Assembly (NCBI RefSeq): GCF_900636535.1 | Contig: NZ_LR134289.1 | Coordinates: 1,178,001 to 1,242,000, forward strand | Source of the DNA: Chryseobacterium gleum | GTDB lineage: Bacteria > Bacteroidota > Bacteroidia > Flavobacteriales > Weeksellaceae | Direction: 5' to 3' | Length of the DNA stretch: 64,000 bases | In this document: positions 1 to 8,417 of the stretch, piece after piece | How the letters are laid out: each line of letters starts with the position of its first letter | Position numbering within the stretch: position 1 is the stretch's first letter | Position numbers and translations under genes: made by a program | The notes under the pieces: model-generated | Told to the model about the DNA's origin: nothing | Database searches by the model: none | Seen by the model: the letters and a program-made list of their open reading frames with translations, nothing else

Positions 1-107
1 ATTAATAATAAGAAAATCCAACACTCAATTAACAATTCGGAAACATTTTACTACCTGTTTTAAGGGCAATGATAAAATATTTAAAAGAAATAAAAAGTCA
101 AAATAGA

Positions 108-135
108 TATGACATAGATATGACAAAGGTATGAC
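108..135 (+). repeat. Three 11-bp-phased TATGAC repeats
   Basis: TATGAC occurs at 108, 119 and 130, so the period is exactly 11 bp; the first two units share the 11-mer ATAGATATGAC. They lie upstream of the exported-protein gene at 576. One-helical-turn spacing suggests several protein molecules binding one face of the DNA. No regulator can be assigned from sequence alone. The rest of 1-575 is AT-rich and holds no gene that I can support. Confidence 0.6.
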
Positions 136-423
136 CTGGATAATTATTGATCTTTTTTAAAGAAATGAGTTCATTATAATTTATATTACAATCAGAGCAT
201 ACAAATTGCTGTTTCTCATAATAAAAGGATATTTTTTTTTGTTGCAGACTTAAGCCCGGCATACAGTATTCAATACCACAATTACTTTAAAACTGACTCT
301 GTTTTCTCTTTAAAAAGATTACAATGAATTTCCTCTCATCTATATCATAAATGTGAATATTTTAAACAGCTTATGATTTTTTCGATTAAAAAATAAAACA
401 ATGATTATCAGAAATTTATGCTC

Positions 424-443
424 ATGTCATAGTTATGTCATAG
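424..443 (-). repeat. Two inverted TATGAC repeats, 11-bp period
   Basis: ATGTCATAG occurs at 424 and 435, again 11 bp apart. Read on the minus strand this is the TATGAC word of the array at 108-135. The two arrays therefore face each other across about 290 bp, upstream of the exported-protein gene at 576. They could form a looped regulatory site; this is inference. Confidence 0.55.
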
Positions 444-575
444 CAAAAATTTTGCACAGCATAAAGTTCTGAAAGTAATATTGTAACAACAAATGTATCC
501 GGTTGATATACAGGATTTAAAATCTGTCAATCAACGGACTATATATGAAAAAACAAAATAAAAATCTTTACATCT

Positions 576-1274
576 ATGAAAAAATTATTATTACCCCTTG
601 TCCTGCTAACCTCGTTGAATATTTACTCACAGGTTGGTATGAATACTACAAATCCAAGTGCTACAGTTGATATAGTAAGTAAGGGAAATACCAATGCTAC
701 GAAAGCTTTAGAGATTAATGACAGTACCAATAAGGAGCTGCTTAGTGTATCTGATGACGGATCTGTGCGTCTGGAAAATTATAAAAACTTCAGTCTATTG
801 GGTACTGACGTCAATGGCAACCTGGTGAACGGTACAACAGCAAGTATTCCTTCTATTGTAGGTATTGCCACAGGGATTGCGTCAACCAGTGATCTGCCTG
901 CCAATACAGAAGCTAAATATAATTTTACTGTGAACAAAATTAATTCTGCTAATCTATCATATAGTTCAGGTAATTTTACAGTATTAAAAGCAGGATACTA
1001 TGGTATATCACTTTATACAAAAAAAGATGTAAGTATGAACTCTCCTACAACCGGAGGAACAGTACAAACCTTTATAAAGAAAACTGTTGGAGCTACTACA
1101 ACTGAACTCTCAGTAAATCAAAATGGTTTAACGGATAATGTTTCTTTTGAAGCAAATACAATTGGAGTAACGGCATATTTTAATATTGGTGATATAATAA
1201 GTTGCAGAGCCAACTATACAAGGCCTCACAGATTAACTACAGCTTCATTGAGCATTGTATATTACGGTACCTAA
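576..1274 (+). CDS. Exported VGxNTTxP-motif protein
   Basis: A 232-aa protein with a clear N-terminal signal peptide (about residues 1-18, ending IYS before QVG). The mature N-terminus carries VGMNTTNPSATVDI, a motif common at the start of flavobacterial exported proteins that resemble tail-fibre or adhesin stalks. The C-terminal 130 residues are predicted mostly beta, with AGYYGISLY resembling the AGYY segment of C1q/TNF-like domains; that assignment is tentative. It probably acts at the cell surface. A strong terminator follows at once, and a small HTH gene starts 92 nt downstream. The exported protein at 7500-8417 shares the N-terminal motif and also neighbours an HTH gene of the same family. 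Function unknown. Confidence 0.75.
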   Translation: MKKLLLPLVLLTSLNIYSQVGMNTTNPSATVDIVSKGNTNATKALEINDSTNKELLSVSDDGSVRLENYKNFSLLGTDVNGNLVNGTTASIPSIVGIATGIASTSDLPANTEAKYNFTVNKINSANLSYSSGNFTVLKAGYYGISLYTKKDVSMNSPTTGGTVQTFIKKTVGATTTELSVNQNGLTDNVSFEANTIGVTAYFNIGDIISCRANYTRPHRLTTASLSIVYYGT

Positions 1275-1310
1275 TTTCCGATTTGGTTTAGAATAATTTA
1301 TTTTCAATCA

Positions 1311-1351
1311 ATAAAAACCACTTTTAAAGCCCTCACAAAAGTGGTTTTTAT
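1311..1351 (+). terminator. Rho-independent terminator, 15-bp stem
   Basis: A perfect 15-bp inverted repeat (1311-1325 with 1337-1351) has an 11-nt loop and an A-rich left arm and T-rich right arm. It lies 37 nt after the exported-protein stop and only 15 nt before the ATG of the next gene, so it could also attenuate that gene. Confidence 0.8.
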
Positions 1352-1366
1352 CCCCATTCTTTTATT

Positions 1367-1789
1367 ATGCTTTTTAAAGACATACACATCGGTGAACTGA
1401 TACAAAAAAGGGTACAGGAAACCGGCTTCTCTTCTGACAGACTGTTGAACTTTCTGCAATGCAGCCATCATGAACTTACGGAAATGTACAAAAGTAAATC
1501 TCTCGATGCAGAGCTTCTTCTTAAATGGAGCAAGCTTCTTGCTTATGATTTTTTCAGGATTTATTCCCAACACCTTATCCTATATTCTCCTCCATCATCT
1601 TTAGAATATTATCAGAATTCAATACAGAAAAAAACACAGCTTCCGGAGTTCAGGAAAAATATCTATACCGCAGAAATGATTGATTTTATCCTGACCCTTT
1701 TAAAAACCAATAAAAAAACAAAACAGCAGATCATAGAAGAATACAGAATTCCCAAAACCACCTTATACAAATGGATCAAAAAATACTGA
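1367..1789 (+). CDS. Small transposase-like HTH protein
   Basis: A 140-aa protein. Residues 1-75 (DIHIGELI, then LLLKWSKLLAYDFFRIY and HLILYSPPSS) match the protein encoded at 6471-6890 nearly block for block, so the two are paralogues. The C-terminus contains a helix-turn-helix of the IS3 OrfA/homeodomain-like type (QQIIEEYRIPKTTLYKWIKKY). No integrase domain and no terminal inverted repeats are present, so it is unlikely to be a mobile element; a chromosomal DNA-binding regulator is more likely. The start ATG lies 15 nt after a terminator hairpin. No target is known; the neighbouring exported gene is an obvious candidate. Confidence 0.7.
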   Translation: MLFKDIHIGELIQKRVQETGFSSDRLLNFLQCSHHELTEMYKSKSLDAELLLKWSKLLAYDFFRIYSQHLILYSPPSSLEYYQNSIQKKTQLPEFRKNIYTAEMIDFILTLLKTNKKTKQQIIEEYRIPKTTLYKWIKKY

Positions 1790-2032
1790 TCAGATTTATG
1801 AACTCATAATCAAAATTAAGTTGCTCCATACTTTCCATATCCCTCTATTGAAAGTATGTTATCCTTTTCACTTTTATAAACTTACGATTCTATAACACAA
1901 ATGTAAGTATCACTGCAGGATTCCGGTCCTGCAGCATGATATGATGGCTGATTCAAAAGCTTTATTTTCCATGCTAGCAGGCCATTTGAACAGGGTATTT
2001 GTATCCAACTTTAAAAATAAATCAAAGAAAAT

Positions 2033-2063
2033 TTGTTTTTATGACCAATCGGTCATATATTTG
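2033..2063 (+). promoter_or_regulatory. tetR promoter with embedded palindromic operator
   Basis: A Bacteroidota-type promoter is visible: TTG at 2033-2035, a 20-nt spacer, then TATATTTG (TAnnTTTG) at 2056-2063. The palindrome ATGACCAATCGGTCAT at 2041-2056 fills the spacer and touches the -7 box. Occupancy by the TetR protein encoded at 2084 would block its own promoter. The 294 nt between 1790 and 2083 hold nothing else that I recognise. Confidence 0.8.
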
Positions 2064-2083
2064 CATCATTATTTATTATCATC

Positions 2084-2671
2084 ATGGCAAAAGGTGAAGA
2101 AACCAGACAGTTCATTATAGAAAAAGCAGCTCCTATTTTTAATACAAAAGGAATTGCGGCTACTTCTATGAGTGATATTATGGAAGCCACCAAATTGTCC
2201 AAGGGCAGTATGTATGTTCATTTTGAAAATAAAGAAGTACTGGCCTGTGCAGCTGTAGAGCATAATATGCAAATGCTGAGTGATCAACTCCAAAAAACTT
2301 TAAGCAGATTCAAAACTTCCAGGGAACAATTATTGGCCTATATTGATTTTTTCAGTGATCCCAATCATCCACCGGTTGTTGGAGGCTGTCCTTTGTTAAA
2401 CTTTGGAACTGAAGCGGATGATACCAATCCTATTGTAAAAGAAAAAGTAAACCGTGGAATTAAGAGGGGGAAAAAATTGCTTTCCGGCATTATAGAAAAA
2501 GGGATTGCCAACAAAGAATTCAGAGCAGACTGGAATGCATCAGACTTTGCCACAGTTGTGTTTGCAATGCTTGAGGGTGGACATTTAATGTCCAGAATGT
2601 CCGGTAACAATGATACAATGAAAATTATCGGAAATAATCTGAAAAAAATTATAGAGGAAAATACAGTATAA
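2084..2671 (+). CDS. TetR/AcrR-family repressor
   Basis: A 195-aa protein with a TetR N-terminal HTH at about residues 8-55 (TSMSDIMEATKLSKGSMYVHF) and an all-helical C-terminal ligand domain. Members of this family repress genes in response to small molecules. The match of one palindrome upstream of its own start (2041-2056) with another upstream of the SDR gene (2689-2704) indicates autorepression plus control of the SDR gene. The GACC-GGTC arms resemble operators of other TetR-family members. The start is ATG, with the -7 box 21 nt upstream. Confidence 0.88.
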   Translation: MAKGEETRQFIIEKAAPIFNTKGIAATSMSDIMEATKLSKGSMYVHFENKEVLACAAVEHNMQMLSDQLQKTLSRFKTSREQLLAYIDFFSDPNHPPVVGGCPLLNFGTEADDTNPIVKEKVNRGIKRGKKLLSGIIEKGIANKEFRADWNASDFATVVFAMLEGGHLMSRMSGNNDTMKIIGNNLKKIIEENTV

Positions 2672-2688
2672 TTTTTTTTATCAAAAAA

Positions 2689-2704
2689 ATGACCGATCGG
2701 TCAT
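2689..2704 (+). promoter_or_regulatory. TetR operator upstream of SDR gene
   Basis: ATGACCGATCGGTCAT is a perfect 16-bp palindrome. It differs at one base from the operator inside the tetR promoter at 2041-2056. It lies in the 92-nt gap between tetR and the SDR gene, so the SDR gene very likely has its own repressed promoter here. Confidence 0.8.
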
Positions 2705-2763
2705 TTAAATTAATATAAGGCTTTATAGAAAAGCATAATCATAACAATTAAATAAACAAAACA

Positions 2764-3570
2764 ATGTCAAAAACAGTTTTAATTACAGGAGCATCAAAAG
2801 GTTTCGGAAAAGCATGGGCAGAAGCTTTTTTAACAAAAGGTTACAAAGTAGCCGCAACAGCCAGAAATGTAGAAACACTTCAGGATCTGAAAGATCAATA
2901 CGGAGATTCCGTATTGCCTTTATCCTTAGACGTAGATAAAAGAGAGCAATCATTAGCGGTAGTTCAGAAGGTACAACAGCATTTTGGCAGCATTGATATC
3001 CTGATCAACAATGCAGGTTACGCATTAACAGGTGCTGTGGAAGAGACCAGCGAGCAGGAAGCCAGAGCACAGTTTGAAACAAATTTCTTTGGAACTTTAT
3101 GGCTTACGCAGGCAGTGCTTCCCATTATGAGAAATCAGAAAAACGGGCATATCATTCAGGTTTCTTCTATTTTAGGACTTGCTACTTTACCAACTATGGG
3201 ACTTTATAATGCTTCTAAATTTGCTATTGAAGGATTAAGTGAAACATTAGCTACAGAAGTAAAAGGATTCGGCATCAATGTGACTTTGGTAGAGCCGAAC
3301 GGATATGCTTCCAATATCTGGAATACAGGAATTAACACTCAAAGTAATCCTGTTTATGATGATGTTAAAAAAGCATTCTCAGAAGCAGAAACATCTTTCG
3401 GAAGTGTAGAAGCAACAGCTCCGGCACTTATAAAACTTGCCGAAACTGAAAATCCTCCATTGCGTCTGTTGCTTGGAAAAGTGGCACTGCCATTTGTAAA
3501 ACATAATTATGAGCAGCGATTAAAAGTCTGGGAAGAATGGAACGATGTATCTGTTGAAGCTCACGGATAA
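2764..3570 (+). CDS. Short-chain dehydrogenase/reductase
   Basis: A 268-aa classical SDR. The NAD(P)-binding motif is TGASKGFG (residues 8-15), NNAG is at 82-85, the catalytic Ser is at 134/135, and YNASK gives Tyr148 and Lys152. The basic residue at the end of strand beta-2 (ATARN) hints at NADPH preference. It probably reduces or oxidises an aldehyde, ketone or alcohol in the cytoplasm; the substrate is unknown. TetR controls it through the operator at 2689-2704, which suggests induction by a xenobiotic or signalling compound. A strong terminator follows. Confidence 0.9.
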   Translation: MSKTVLITGASKGFGKAWAEAFLTKGYKVAATARNVETLQDLKDQYGDSVLPLSLDVDKREQSLAVVQKVQQHFGSIDILINNAGYALTGAVEETSEQEARAQFETNFFGTLWLTQAVLPIMRNQKNGHIIQVSSILGLATLPTMGLYNASKFAIEGLSETLATEVKGFGINVTLVEPNGYASNIWNTGINTQSNPVYDDVKKAFSEAETSFGSVEATAPALIKLAETENPPLRLLLGKVALPFVKHNYEQRLKVWEEWNDVSVEAHG

Positions 3571-3590
3571 TCTTTAAAAAATACAGCCGA

Positions 3591-3626
3591 AAATTAGCTC
3601 CGTTTTTGATTAAACGGAGCTAATTT
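3591..3626 (+). terminator. Rho-independent terminator after SDR gene
   Basis: A perfect 15-bp stem (3591-3605 with 3612-3626) with a 6-nt loop is followed by a T run to 3629. It ends the tetR-SDR unit. Confidence 0.85.
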
Positions 3627-3673
3627 TTTGTCCTTTATGAAGCAAACAGTTTAATTTTTATACGGTTTTTTCC

Positions 3674-3778
<105 letters not shown>

Positions 3779-3872
3779 ACTAACGATCCTCTTCACCTTC
3801 CCTAATGTCTGCTTCACAATCAAATATGGCCACCTGAACAAATTACCCGTTTAACAGCTGCTTACCGGAGCA

Positions 3873-3880
3873 TAATTTTG
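3873..3880 (+). promoter_or_regulatory. Probable -7 box for epoxide hydrolase operon
   Basis: TAATTTTG matches TAnnTTTG and lies 47 nt before the ATG at 3928. No convincing TTG is found at the usual -33 distance, so an activator may be needed. Confidence 0.4.
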
Positions 3881-3927
3881 TCTCATCAAAAAAGAAAAAC
3901 AGATTTAAAATCTAATACAGAAAAACA

Positions 3928-5226
3928 ATGAAAACAACAATTTCAACCATCCTGTTCGCAGCCACTTTCATTTTAAGTACACCTGCAGTTTCTAAAGCAC
4001 AAGTTAATCAGACTTCTACTCTATCAGCAAAATCTGATACCAGTATTCGTCCTTTTCACATCAGTATTCCGCAATCCCAATTGGATGATCTTAAAAAGCG
4101 CATTGCTGAAGCCCGTTTTCCGGATAAAGAAACAGTAAAAGATGCTTCCCAGGGAATTCAGCTTGAACAGTTAAAAGAACTGATCACTTATTGGGGTAAC
4201 GGATACGACTGGAGAAAGGTGGAAGATAAACTGAATGCACTTCCACAGTTTGTAACCACAATTGACGGGCTTGATATCCAGTTTATCCACGTACGTTCTA
4301 AAGAATCTAATGCAATGCCGGTAATCCTTACCCATGGCTGGCCAGGTTCTCCGCTGGAGTTCATTAATGCAATAGACCCGCTAACCGATCCCGTAAAATA
4401 TGGAGGAAAGGCAAGCGATGCATTTGATGTGATTATTCCCGCTATTCCGGGATATGGTTTTTCAGAAATACCCACTGAACTTGGCTGGAATCCTGATCGC
4501 GTTGCCCGTGCATGGGATGTGCTGATGAAGCGTCTTGGATACAAAAAATATGTTTCCGAAGGGGGTGACCATGGTTCTGTAATATCCGATGCATTGGCCA
4601 AGCAGGCTCCTTCAGGACTTTTAGGGATTCATCTTACTATGCCGGCCACTATTCCTGCTGATCTTGTAAAGCCAATCAATGCCGGAGATCCTGCTCCATC
4701 AGGACTTTCCGCTTCAGAAGCAAAAGCTTATAATGCGATGAGTACGTTCTTTGGAAGAAATGCAGCCTATGGAGGAATGATGGTAACACGTCCACAGACA
4801 ACAGGATATTTACTTTCTGATTCTCCGGTTGCTTTAGCTGCATTCCTTTATGAAAAGATTGCTGAATGGAGCGAAAGTGATCTTCATCCTGAAAATGTAA
4901 TAGGTCGTGATGCGATCCTGGATGATATTACCCTTTACTGGCTTACCAATACTGGAGCGTCTTCTTCCCGTTTCTATTGGGAAAACAATAAAAACAATTT
5001 CAGTGCTGAGGCACAGAAAACGAGAGACATTAAAATCCCTGTGGCCATTTCGGTATTCCCTCATGAGATCTACCAGGCACCGGAAAGCTGGTCAAAAAGT
5101 GCTTACCCGACTTTATATTATTACCATAAAGCTCCGAAAGGGGGACATTTTGCAGCGTGGGAACAGCCACAGGTCTTTACGGAAGAGCTTAGAGCAGCGT
5201 TCAAAGATTTAAGAAAAAAACTTTAA
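3928..5226 (+). CDS. Exported epoxide hydrolase-like alpha/beta hydrolase
   Basis: A 432-aa protein with a Sec signal peptide (residues 1-25, ending SKAQ). An epoxide hydrolase N-terminal domain spans about 40-150 (FHISIPQSQLDDLKKRI). The catalytic alpha/beta fold carries the oxyanion motif HGWPGS and the nucleophile motif GGDHGS with Asp, the nucleophile of epoxide hydrolases rather than the Ser or Cys of esterases. A late GGHFAAWEQP supplies the catalytic His. It belongs with microsomal-type epoxide hydrolases and would hydrolyse an epoxide or similar ester in the periplasm. The Ohr gene follows 45 nt later, probably in the same operon, suggesting detoxification of oxidised lipids or xenobiotics. 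Confidence 0.85.
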   Translation: MKTTISTILFAATFILSTPAVSKAQVNQTSTLSAKSDTSIRPFHISIPQSQLDDLKKRIAEARFPDKETVKDASQGIQLEQLKELITYWGNGYDWRKVEDKLNALPQFVTTIDGLDIQFIHVRSKESNAMPVILTHGWPGSPLEFINAIDPLTDPVKYGGKASDAFDVIIPAIPGYGFSEIPTELGWNPDRVARAWDVLMKRLGYKKYVSEGGDHGSVISDALAKQAPSGLLGIHLTMPATIPADLVKPINAGDPAPSGLSASEAKAYNAMSTFFGRNAAYGGMMVTRPQTTGYLLSDSPVALAAFLYEKIAEWSESDLHPENVIGRDAILDDITLYWLTNTGASSSRFYWENNKNNFSAEAQKTRDIKIPVAISVFPHEIYQAPESWSKSAYPTLYYYHKAPKGGHFAAWEQPQVFTEELRAAFKDLRKKL

Positions 5227-5271
5227 TAGAAATATCAATCCGCAATATCGTTTAATCTAAATAATAAAAAT

Positions 5272-5730
5272 ATGGAATTAAATACCATTCAGGAAGTAGA
5301 AAACACAACCGTTGTAAACATCAGTAAAGTACTGTATTCAGGTAATGTTATCGTAACAGGAGGCCGCAACGGACAAGCAAAAAGCAGTGACGGAAAATTG
5401 GATGTTGAACTGACGTCTCCAGGTTCAAAAGGAAACGGAACCAATCCGGAACAATTGTTGGCAGCCGGTTGGTCGGCATGCTTTATCGGAGCTATGCATT
5501 TGGGAGCCGTTAAAATTGGGATTAATCTTCCTCCGGATCTGTCTGTCAACACTTCAATAGATCTGGCAACCAATGATGACGGATTTTTCCTGCAGGCCCA
5601 TCTGCAAATCGTTTTGCCAGGTTTGCCGGTAGATAAAGCCAGAAAAGTGGTGGAAACAGCCCACGCAACATGTCCTTATTCAAAAGCGACCAGAGGCAAT
5701 ATTAATGTCAAAATAGATGTAGTGGTATAA
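5272..5730 (+). CDS. ohr: Organic hydroperoxide resistance protein (Ohr/OsmC)
   Basis: A 152-aa member of the Ohr/OsmC family, usual length about 140. The two redox cysteines are in WSACFIGAM and HATCPYSKATRGN; the NPEQLLAAGWSACF block is typical of Ohr. The family reduces organic hydroperoxides with a thiol or lipoyl donor in the cytoplasm. The reading frame begins 12 residues before the core family alignment would. It is probably cotranscribed with the epoxide-hydrolase-like gene, and a hairpin terminator follows. No MarR-type OhrR gene is adjacent. Confidence 0.9.
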   Translation: MELNTIQEVENTTVVNISKVLYSGNVIVTGGRNGQAKSSDGKLDVELTSPGSKGNGTNPEQLLAAGWSACFIGAMHLGAVKIGINLPPDLSVNTSIDLATNDDGFFLQAHLQIVLPGLPVDKARKVVETAHATCPYSKATRGNINVKIDVVV

Positions 5731-5766
5731 GTTGTCAGAATGTTTGTATTACACTTTGACTGAAAT

Positions 5767-5788
5767 CTTCCTTGCTTTTGTAAGGAAG
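5767..5788 (+). terminator. Terminator after ohr
   Basis: CTTCCTT (5767-5773) pairs with AAGGAAG (5782-5788) across an 8-nt loop, followed by GTTTTGCTTTT. The remainder of the 432-nt gap 5731-6162 holds only this hairpin and the minus-strand terminator at 6067-6092. Confidence 0.6.
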
Positions 5789-6066
5789 GTTTTGCTTTTG
5801 AAATGAAAAAGGAAAATATTCAAAAAACGCAAATGAAATACCTAGAAAGAAAATGATCTCTCTAGATATTTCATCCTTAGTCTTTAGAATCGATATTAAT
5901 TAAATGCAATCAGTATTTAATTTTAATCATTAATGTAACTTCAAAGGTCCAATATTTAAGAAAAAGAGCCAAAAAAATTTTGTAAACACTCTAAGCCCAT
6001 TCTGTAAAAAGAAATCCCGGATATTGTAGATAAAATACTACTTAACACGATCACAGAAACAAAAAA

Positions 6067-6092
6067 GAGCATATCTGTAATCAGATATACTC
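6067..6092 (-). terminator. Terminator of the minus-strand HTH operon
   Basis: GAG-ATATCTG and CAGATAT-CTC arms form an 11-bp stem with one mismatch and a 4-nt loop. On the minus strand it is followed by six T residues (6066-6061). It lies about 70 nt beyond the stop of the gene at 6163. Confidence 0.7.
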
Positions 6093-6162
6093 TAAAAACT
6101 TAGAAAAAAAAGTCGTAAACAACATTGACTTAGCAGAAAATATGCTCTTATCTTTTATATTT

Positions 6163-6495
6163 TTATCTTAAAAATGTACGTTTCCATTTGGTAACCGTAT
6201 TCCGGCTCAGTTTAAAATGATTGGCCAACTGGCTGTTATTCAACTTATTCTTTTGCTGATACTCCAGAATCTCAAAAATGGCCTCCTTATCGTATGATTT
6301 AAACTTCTGATTTTCAGACAATCCGCTAAAAAACAATATATCATTGATTTTCAGCACATCCGATAAGGACAGCTTATCTTTGGATAAAAATCCTTTAACA
6401 AATTGTCTTTTATCAGGGCACTTCGCTGTAATAAAATCATGATAAATCTGTTTGTAATTGGGTCCGGTATTTACGGTCTGTACTTGCTTATCCAT
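6163..6495 (-). CDS. Small HTH protein
   Basis: A 110-aa protein whose C-terminus is a helix-turn-helix (AIFEILEYQQKNKLNNSQLA, then HFKLSRNTVTKWKRTF), of the same transposase-like class as the gene just upstream. The N-terminal half (YHDFITAKCPDKRQ) has no domain that I recognise. Its start overlaps the end of the 6471-6890 gene by 25 nt, so the two are translationally coupled. Overlap plus two dissimilar HTH domains suggests a heteromeric DNA-binding pair; this is inference. No transposase catalytic domain is nearby. Confidence 0.65.
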   Translation of the reverse strand: MDKQVQTVNTGPNYKQIYHDFITAKCPDKRQFVKGFLSKDKLSLSDVLKINDILFFSGLSENQKFKSYDKEAIFEILEYQQKNKLNNSQLANHFKLSRNTVTKWKRTFLR

Positions 6496-6890
6496 TTATT
6501 AAGGGTTGATTTTGGAATCCTGTATTGATTAATGATCTCCTTAGTTGTCATCTGATGCGTTTCCAGGAGCTCCAGTATATAATCTATAATCTCCTTTGTA
6601 TACAAACTTTTCCGGAAATGAGGCAGTTGTGATTGTTTTTCCTTTTTAATGGGATTGGAAGGTGGTGCATATAAAATCAAATGGCTGGAATAAAGACGAA
6701 AAAAATCATATTCCAGCAGCTTTGACCATTTTAAAAGCATCTCTGAATCTACTGATTTCCGGGAATACATTTCTACAATTTCATTTTCTGTTTTCTGTAG
6801 AAACTTACAGATTCTATTGATTTCTATTTCTTCTTCTTTTACTTTTTTATACAATAAATCTCCGATATGAATATCTTTTACATTCTTCAT
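6471..6890 (-). CDS. Small transposase-like HTH protein, paralogue of 1367-1789
   Basis: A 139-aa protein sharing DIHIG, the MYS-KS-D-E block, LLKWSKLLEYDFFRLY and HLILYAPPSN with the protein encoded at 1367-1789. The C-terminal HTH reads EIINQYRIPKSTLNKWISKY. It lies in a three-gene minus-strand operon between a small membrane protein (upstream, 19 nt) and another HTH protein (25-nt overlap). As at the first locus, an exported protein with a VGxNTTxP motif is the neighbour. Probably a DNA-binding regulator; the target is unknown. Confidence 0.7.
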   Translation of the reverse strand: MKNVKDIHIGDLLYKKVKEEEIEINRICKFLQKTENEIVEMYSRKSVDSEMLLKWSKLLEYDFFRLYSSHLILYAPPSNPIKKEKQSQLPHFRKSLYTKEIIDYILELLETHQMTTKEIINQYRIPKSTLNKWISKYRP

Positions 6891-6909
6891 CTATACTCAT
6901 TTATCTTGT

Positions 6910-7389
6910 TTAAACACCATCATTTTTTTCAGCAGTATATTGCTGATTTCCCTGCATTATATTTTTTGTAATATCATTGAAAAGTAAGTTTACCTGGCTT
7001 TCACTACAAAAGGTAATATCAATAGCTACTTTTACGGTTTTTCCCGAAGAGCCTGAAAAGATAATTACGAGGTAATTTTTGAAAATCCCTTTCTTTATCT
7101 TACTGTTTAGAATTTTCTTTCTGGGCATTTCAAAACTCGGTTTTCTGCCTTTCGCAAGCCACTGATAGCTTTTTATAGAAAGAACTTCTCCGGAGTTTTC
7201 ATATTCGAAAATATAACGGTTTTTTATTTTTACGTATAACAGCAGTAACAGGGTAATAAAAACAAACAGCAATGAAAGGAAATGAAAATTAAAGCATCTG
7301 AAGGCAACAATTGTACAAACAAGTACTGCAATTGTTACCAATTGAAAAGTCATATAACTGTTCACCTTTTTCTTATTGCTTATTTTCAT
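6910..7389 (-). CDS. Small membrane protein with cytoplasmic PH-like domain
   Basis: A 159-aa protein with two adjacent hydrophobic segments (about residues 14-32 and 36-53), then a soluble beta-rich region of about 100 residues (YIFEYENSGEVLSIKSYQW, later FKNYLVIIFSG). This layout resembles bacterial PH-like membrane proteins, but the match is by shape only. It is the first gene of the unit that continues into the two HTH genes, with a 19-nt gap. Function unknown. Confidence 0.6.
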   Translation of the reverse strand: MKISNKKKVNSYMTFQLVTIAVLVCTIVAFRCFNFHFLSLLFVFITLLLLLYVKIKNRYIFEYENSGEVLSIKSYQWLAKGRKPSFEMPRKKILNSKIKKGIFKNYLVIIFSGSSGKTVKVAIDITFCSESQVNLLFNDITKNIMQGNQQYTAEKNDGV

Positions 7390-7499
7390 TGAGCTACCAA
7401 TTAAAAGACTGTTATTTTTACATTTCCCTTCCCTAAGATTAGTTTAATTCAAATGGCGGAATATTCCTATCCCGCACATTTTCTTAAATATATTAAAAT

Positions 7500-8417
7500 T
7501 TAATTCTTATAAAAACTATATCCTGTAGACTGTACCCCCCAGTTCTGTAAAAACATTGGATCCGTAATATTAGCTCGGGAAGAGAGATTTTCAATTCCGT
7601 ATAACAACTCAACTTTATATTCTGAATCAGGATCCACCGTAATACCTGTTCCGTCACCTACACTGTAATTGGCATAAAGAAAATATCTGAAATTAGCATT
7701 GGTAGCACCACTGTCAGGATAAGGATTTCCGGAACTGTCGTAAGCTGCTGCTGCCCCAAAATAGGGTGAAATCTGTGACGTTTGCATTACCACTGTTACT
7801 GTATTCTGCGGAGTCCAGACATCAGGATTGGTTCCTGTTTTTTTATAAAGTCTGGCATAAGCCCTGCTGTTGAAGAATACGGGAAGTTTAATCTGTCCTG
7901 TTCCTCCTTCAATAGAACGCTGAGAAAACGGACCCAGATCGTTATAATTCATTTCAAACCACAATCCCCAGGAAACTGTACCTCTTCGTATAGCACTTTG
8001 AGGAAACCTTAAAATAATGGAAGAGTTGGGAACTACCCAGCAATCATTAGCGTCTATCTGAGGTGAACCGTTATTCTGTACAGTATTTCTTATAGATGTT
8101 AAAGCTACATTTCTGGCATCGTTCTGTCTGATATTACTGTCTAAATTATATACAATAAAATCATTAGGATTTGCCGGCTTGAATATTCCTATATTTCCGT
8201 CTGCATCGGCAACTACCGGAGTACCTGAGGGAATTATTGGCAAGGTACGGGTACGTAATTCCCCATTAATATCTAATGTTTTTGTAGGAGACGTTGTATT
8301 GATTCCTACATTTCCGGTTTGTCCGGACACAGTAATGCACAGTCCAAGCATTACCGTTACTAAGGATGTAATTCTTCTATTTTTCATAACCTTTGGGTTT
8401 ATTTTTTTGACATTCAT
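7500..8417 (-). CDS. Exported VGxNTTxP-motif protein
   Basis: A protein of up to 305 aa. The mature N-terminus reads GNVGINTTSPTKTLDINGEL, the classical flavobacterial tail-fibre-like exported motif. Two starts are possible: ATG at 8417, preceded by an A-rich leader, or ATG at 8387, which gives a tidier signal peptide (MKNRRITSLVTVMLGLCI). The C-terminal 200 residues are predicted beta and contain a Trp/Tyr-rich region (VSWGLWFEMNYNDLG). It lies divergent to a sensor kinase and just upstream of the small membrane protein/HTH operon, with 110 nt between. It probably acts at the cell surface; the ligand is unknown. Confidence 0.75.
   Translation of the reverse strand: MNVKKINPKVMKNRRITSLVTVMLGLCITVSGQTGNVGINTTSPTKTLDINGELRTRTLPIIPSGTPVVADADGNIGIFKPANPNDFIVYNLDSNIRQNDARNVALTSIRNTVQNNGSPQIDANDCWVVPNSSIILRFPQSAIRRGTVSWGLWFEMNYNDLGPFSQRSIEGGTGQIKLPVFFNSRAYARLYKKTGTNPDVWTPQNTVTVVMQTSQISPYFGAAAAYDSSGNPYPDSGATNANFRYFLYANYSVGDGTGITVDPDSEYKVELLYGIENLSSRANITDPMFLQNWGVQSTGYSFYKN

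Noticed and set aside
1367..1789. Insertion-sequence gene (IS3 OrfA)
   Set aside because: No integrase gene, terminal inverted repeats or target duplications are visible near either copy.
3781..3847. Possible fourth LytTR-type promoter upstream of the epoxide hydrolase: CTAACGAT at 3781 and ATTACC 59 bp later
   Set aside because: The middle repeat is not recognisable (AATGT instead of CCGAA), so only two of three elements fit. Chance is likely.
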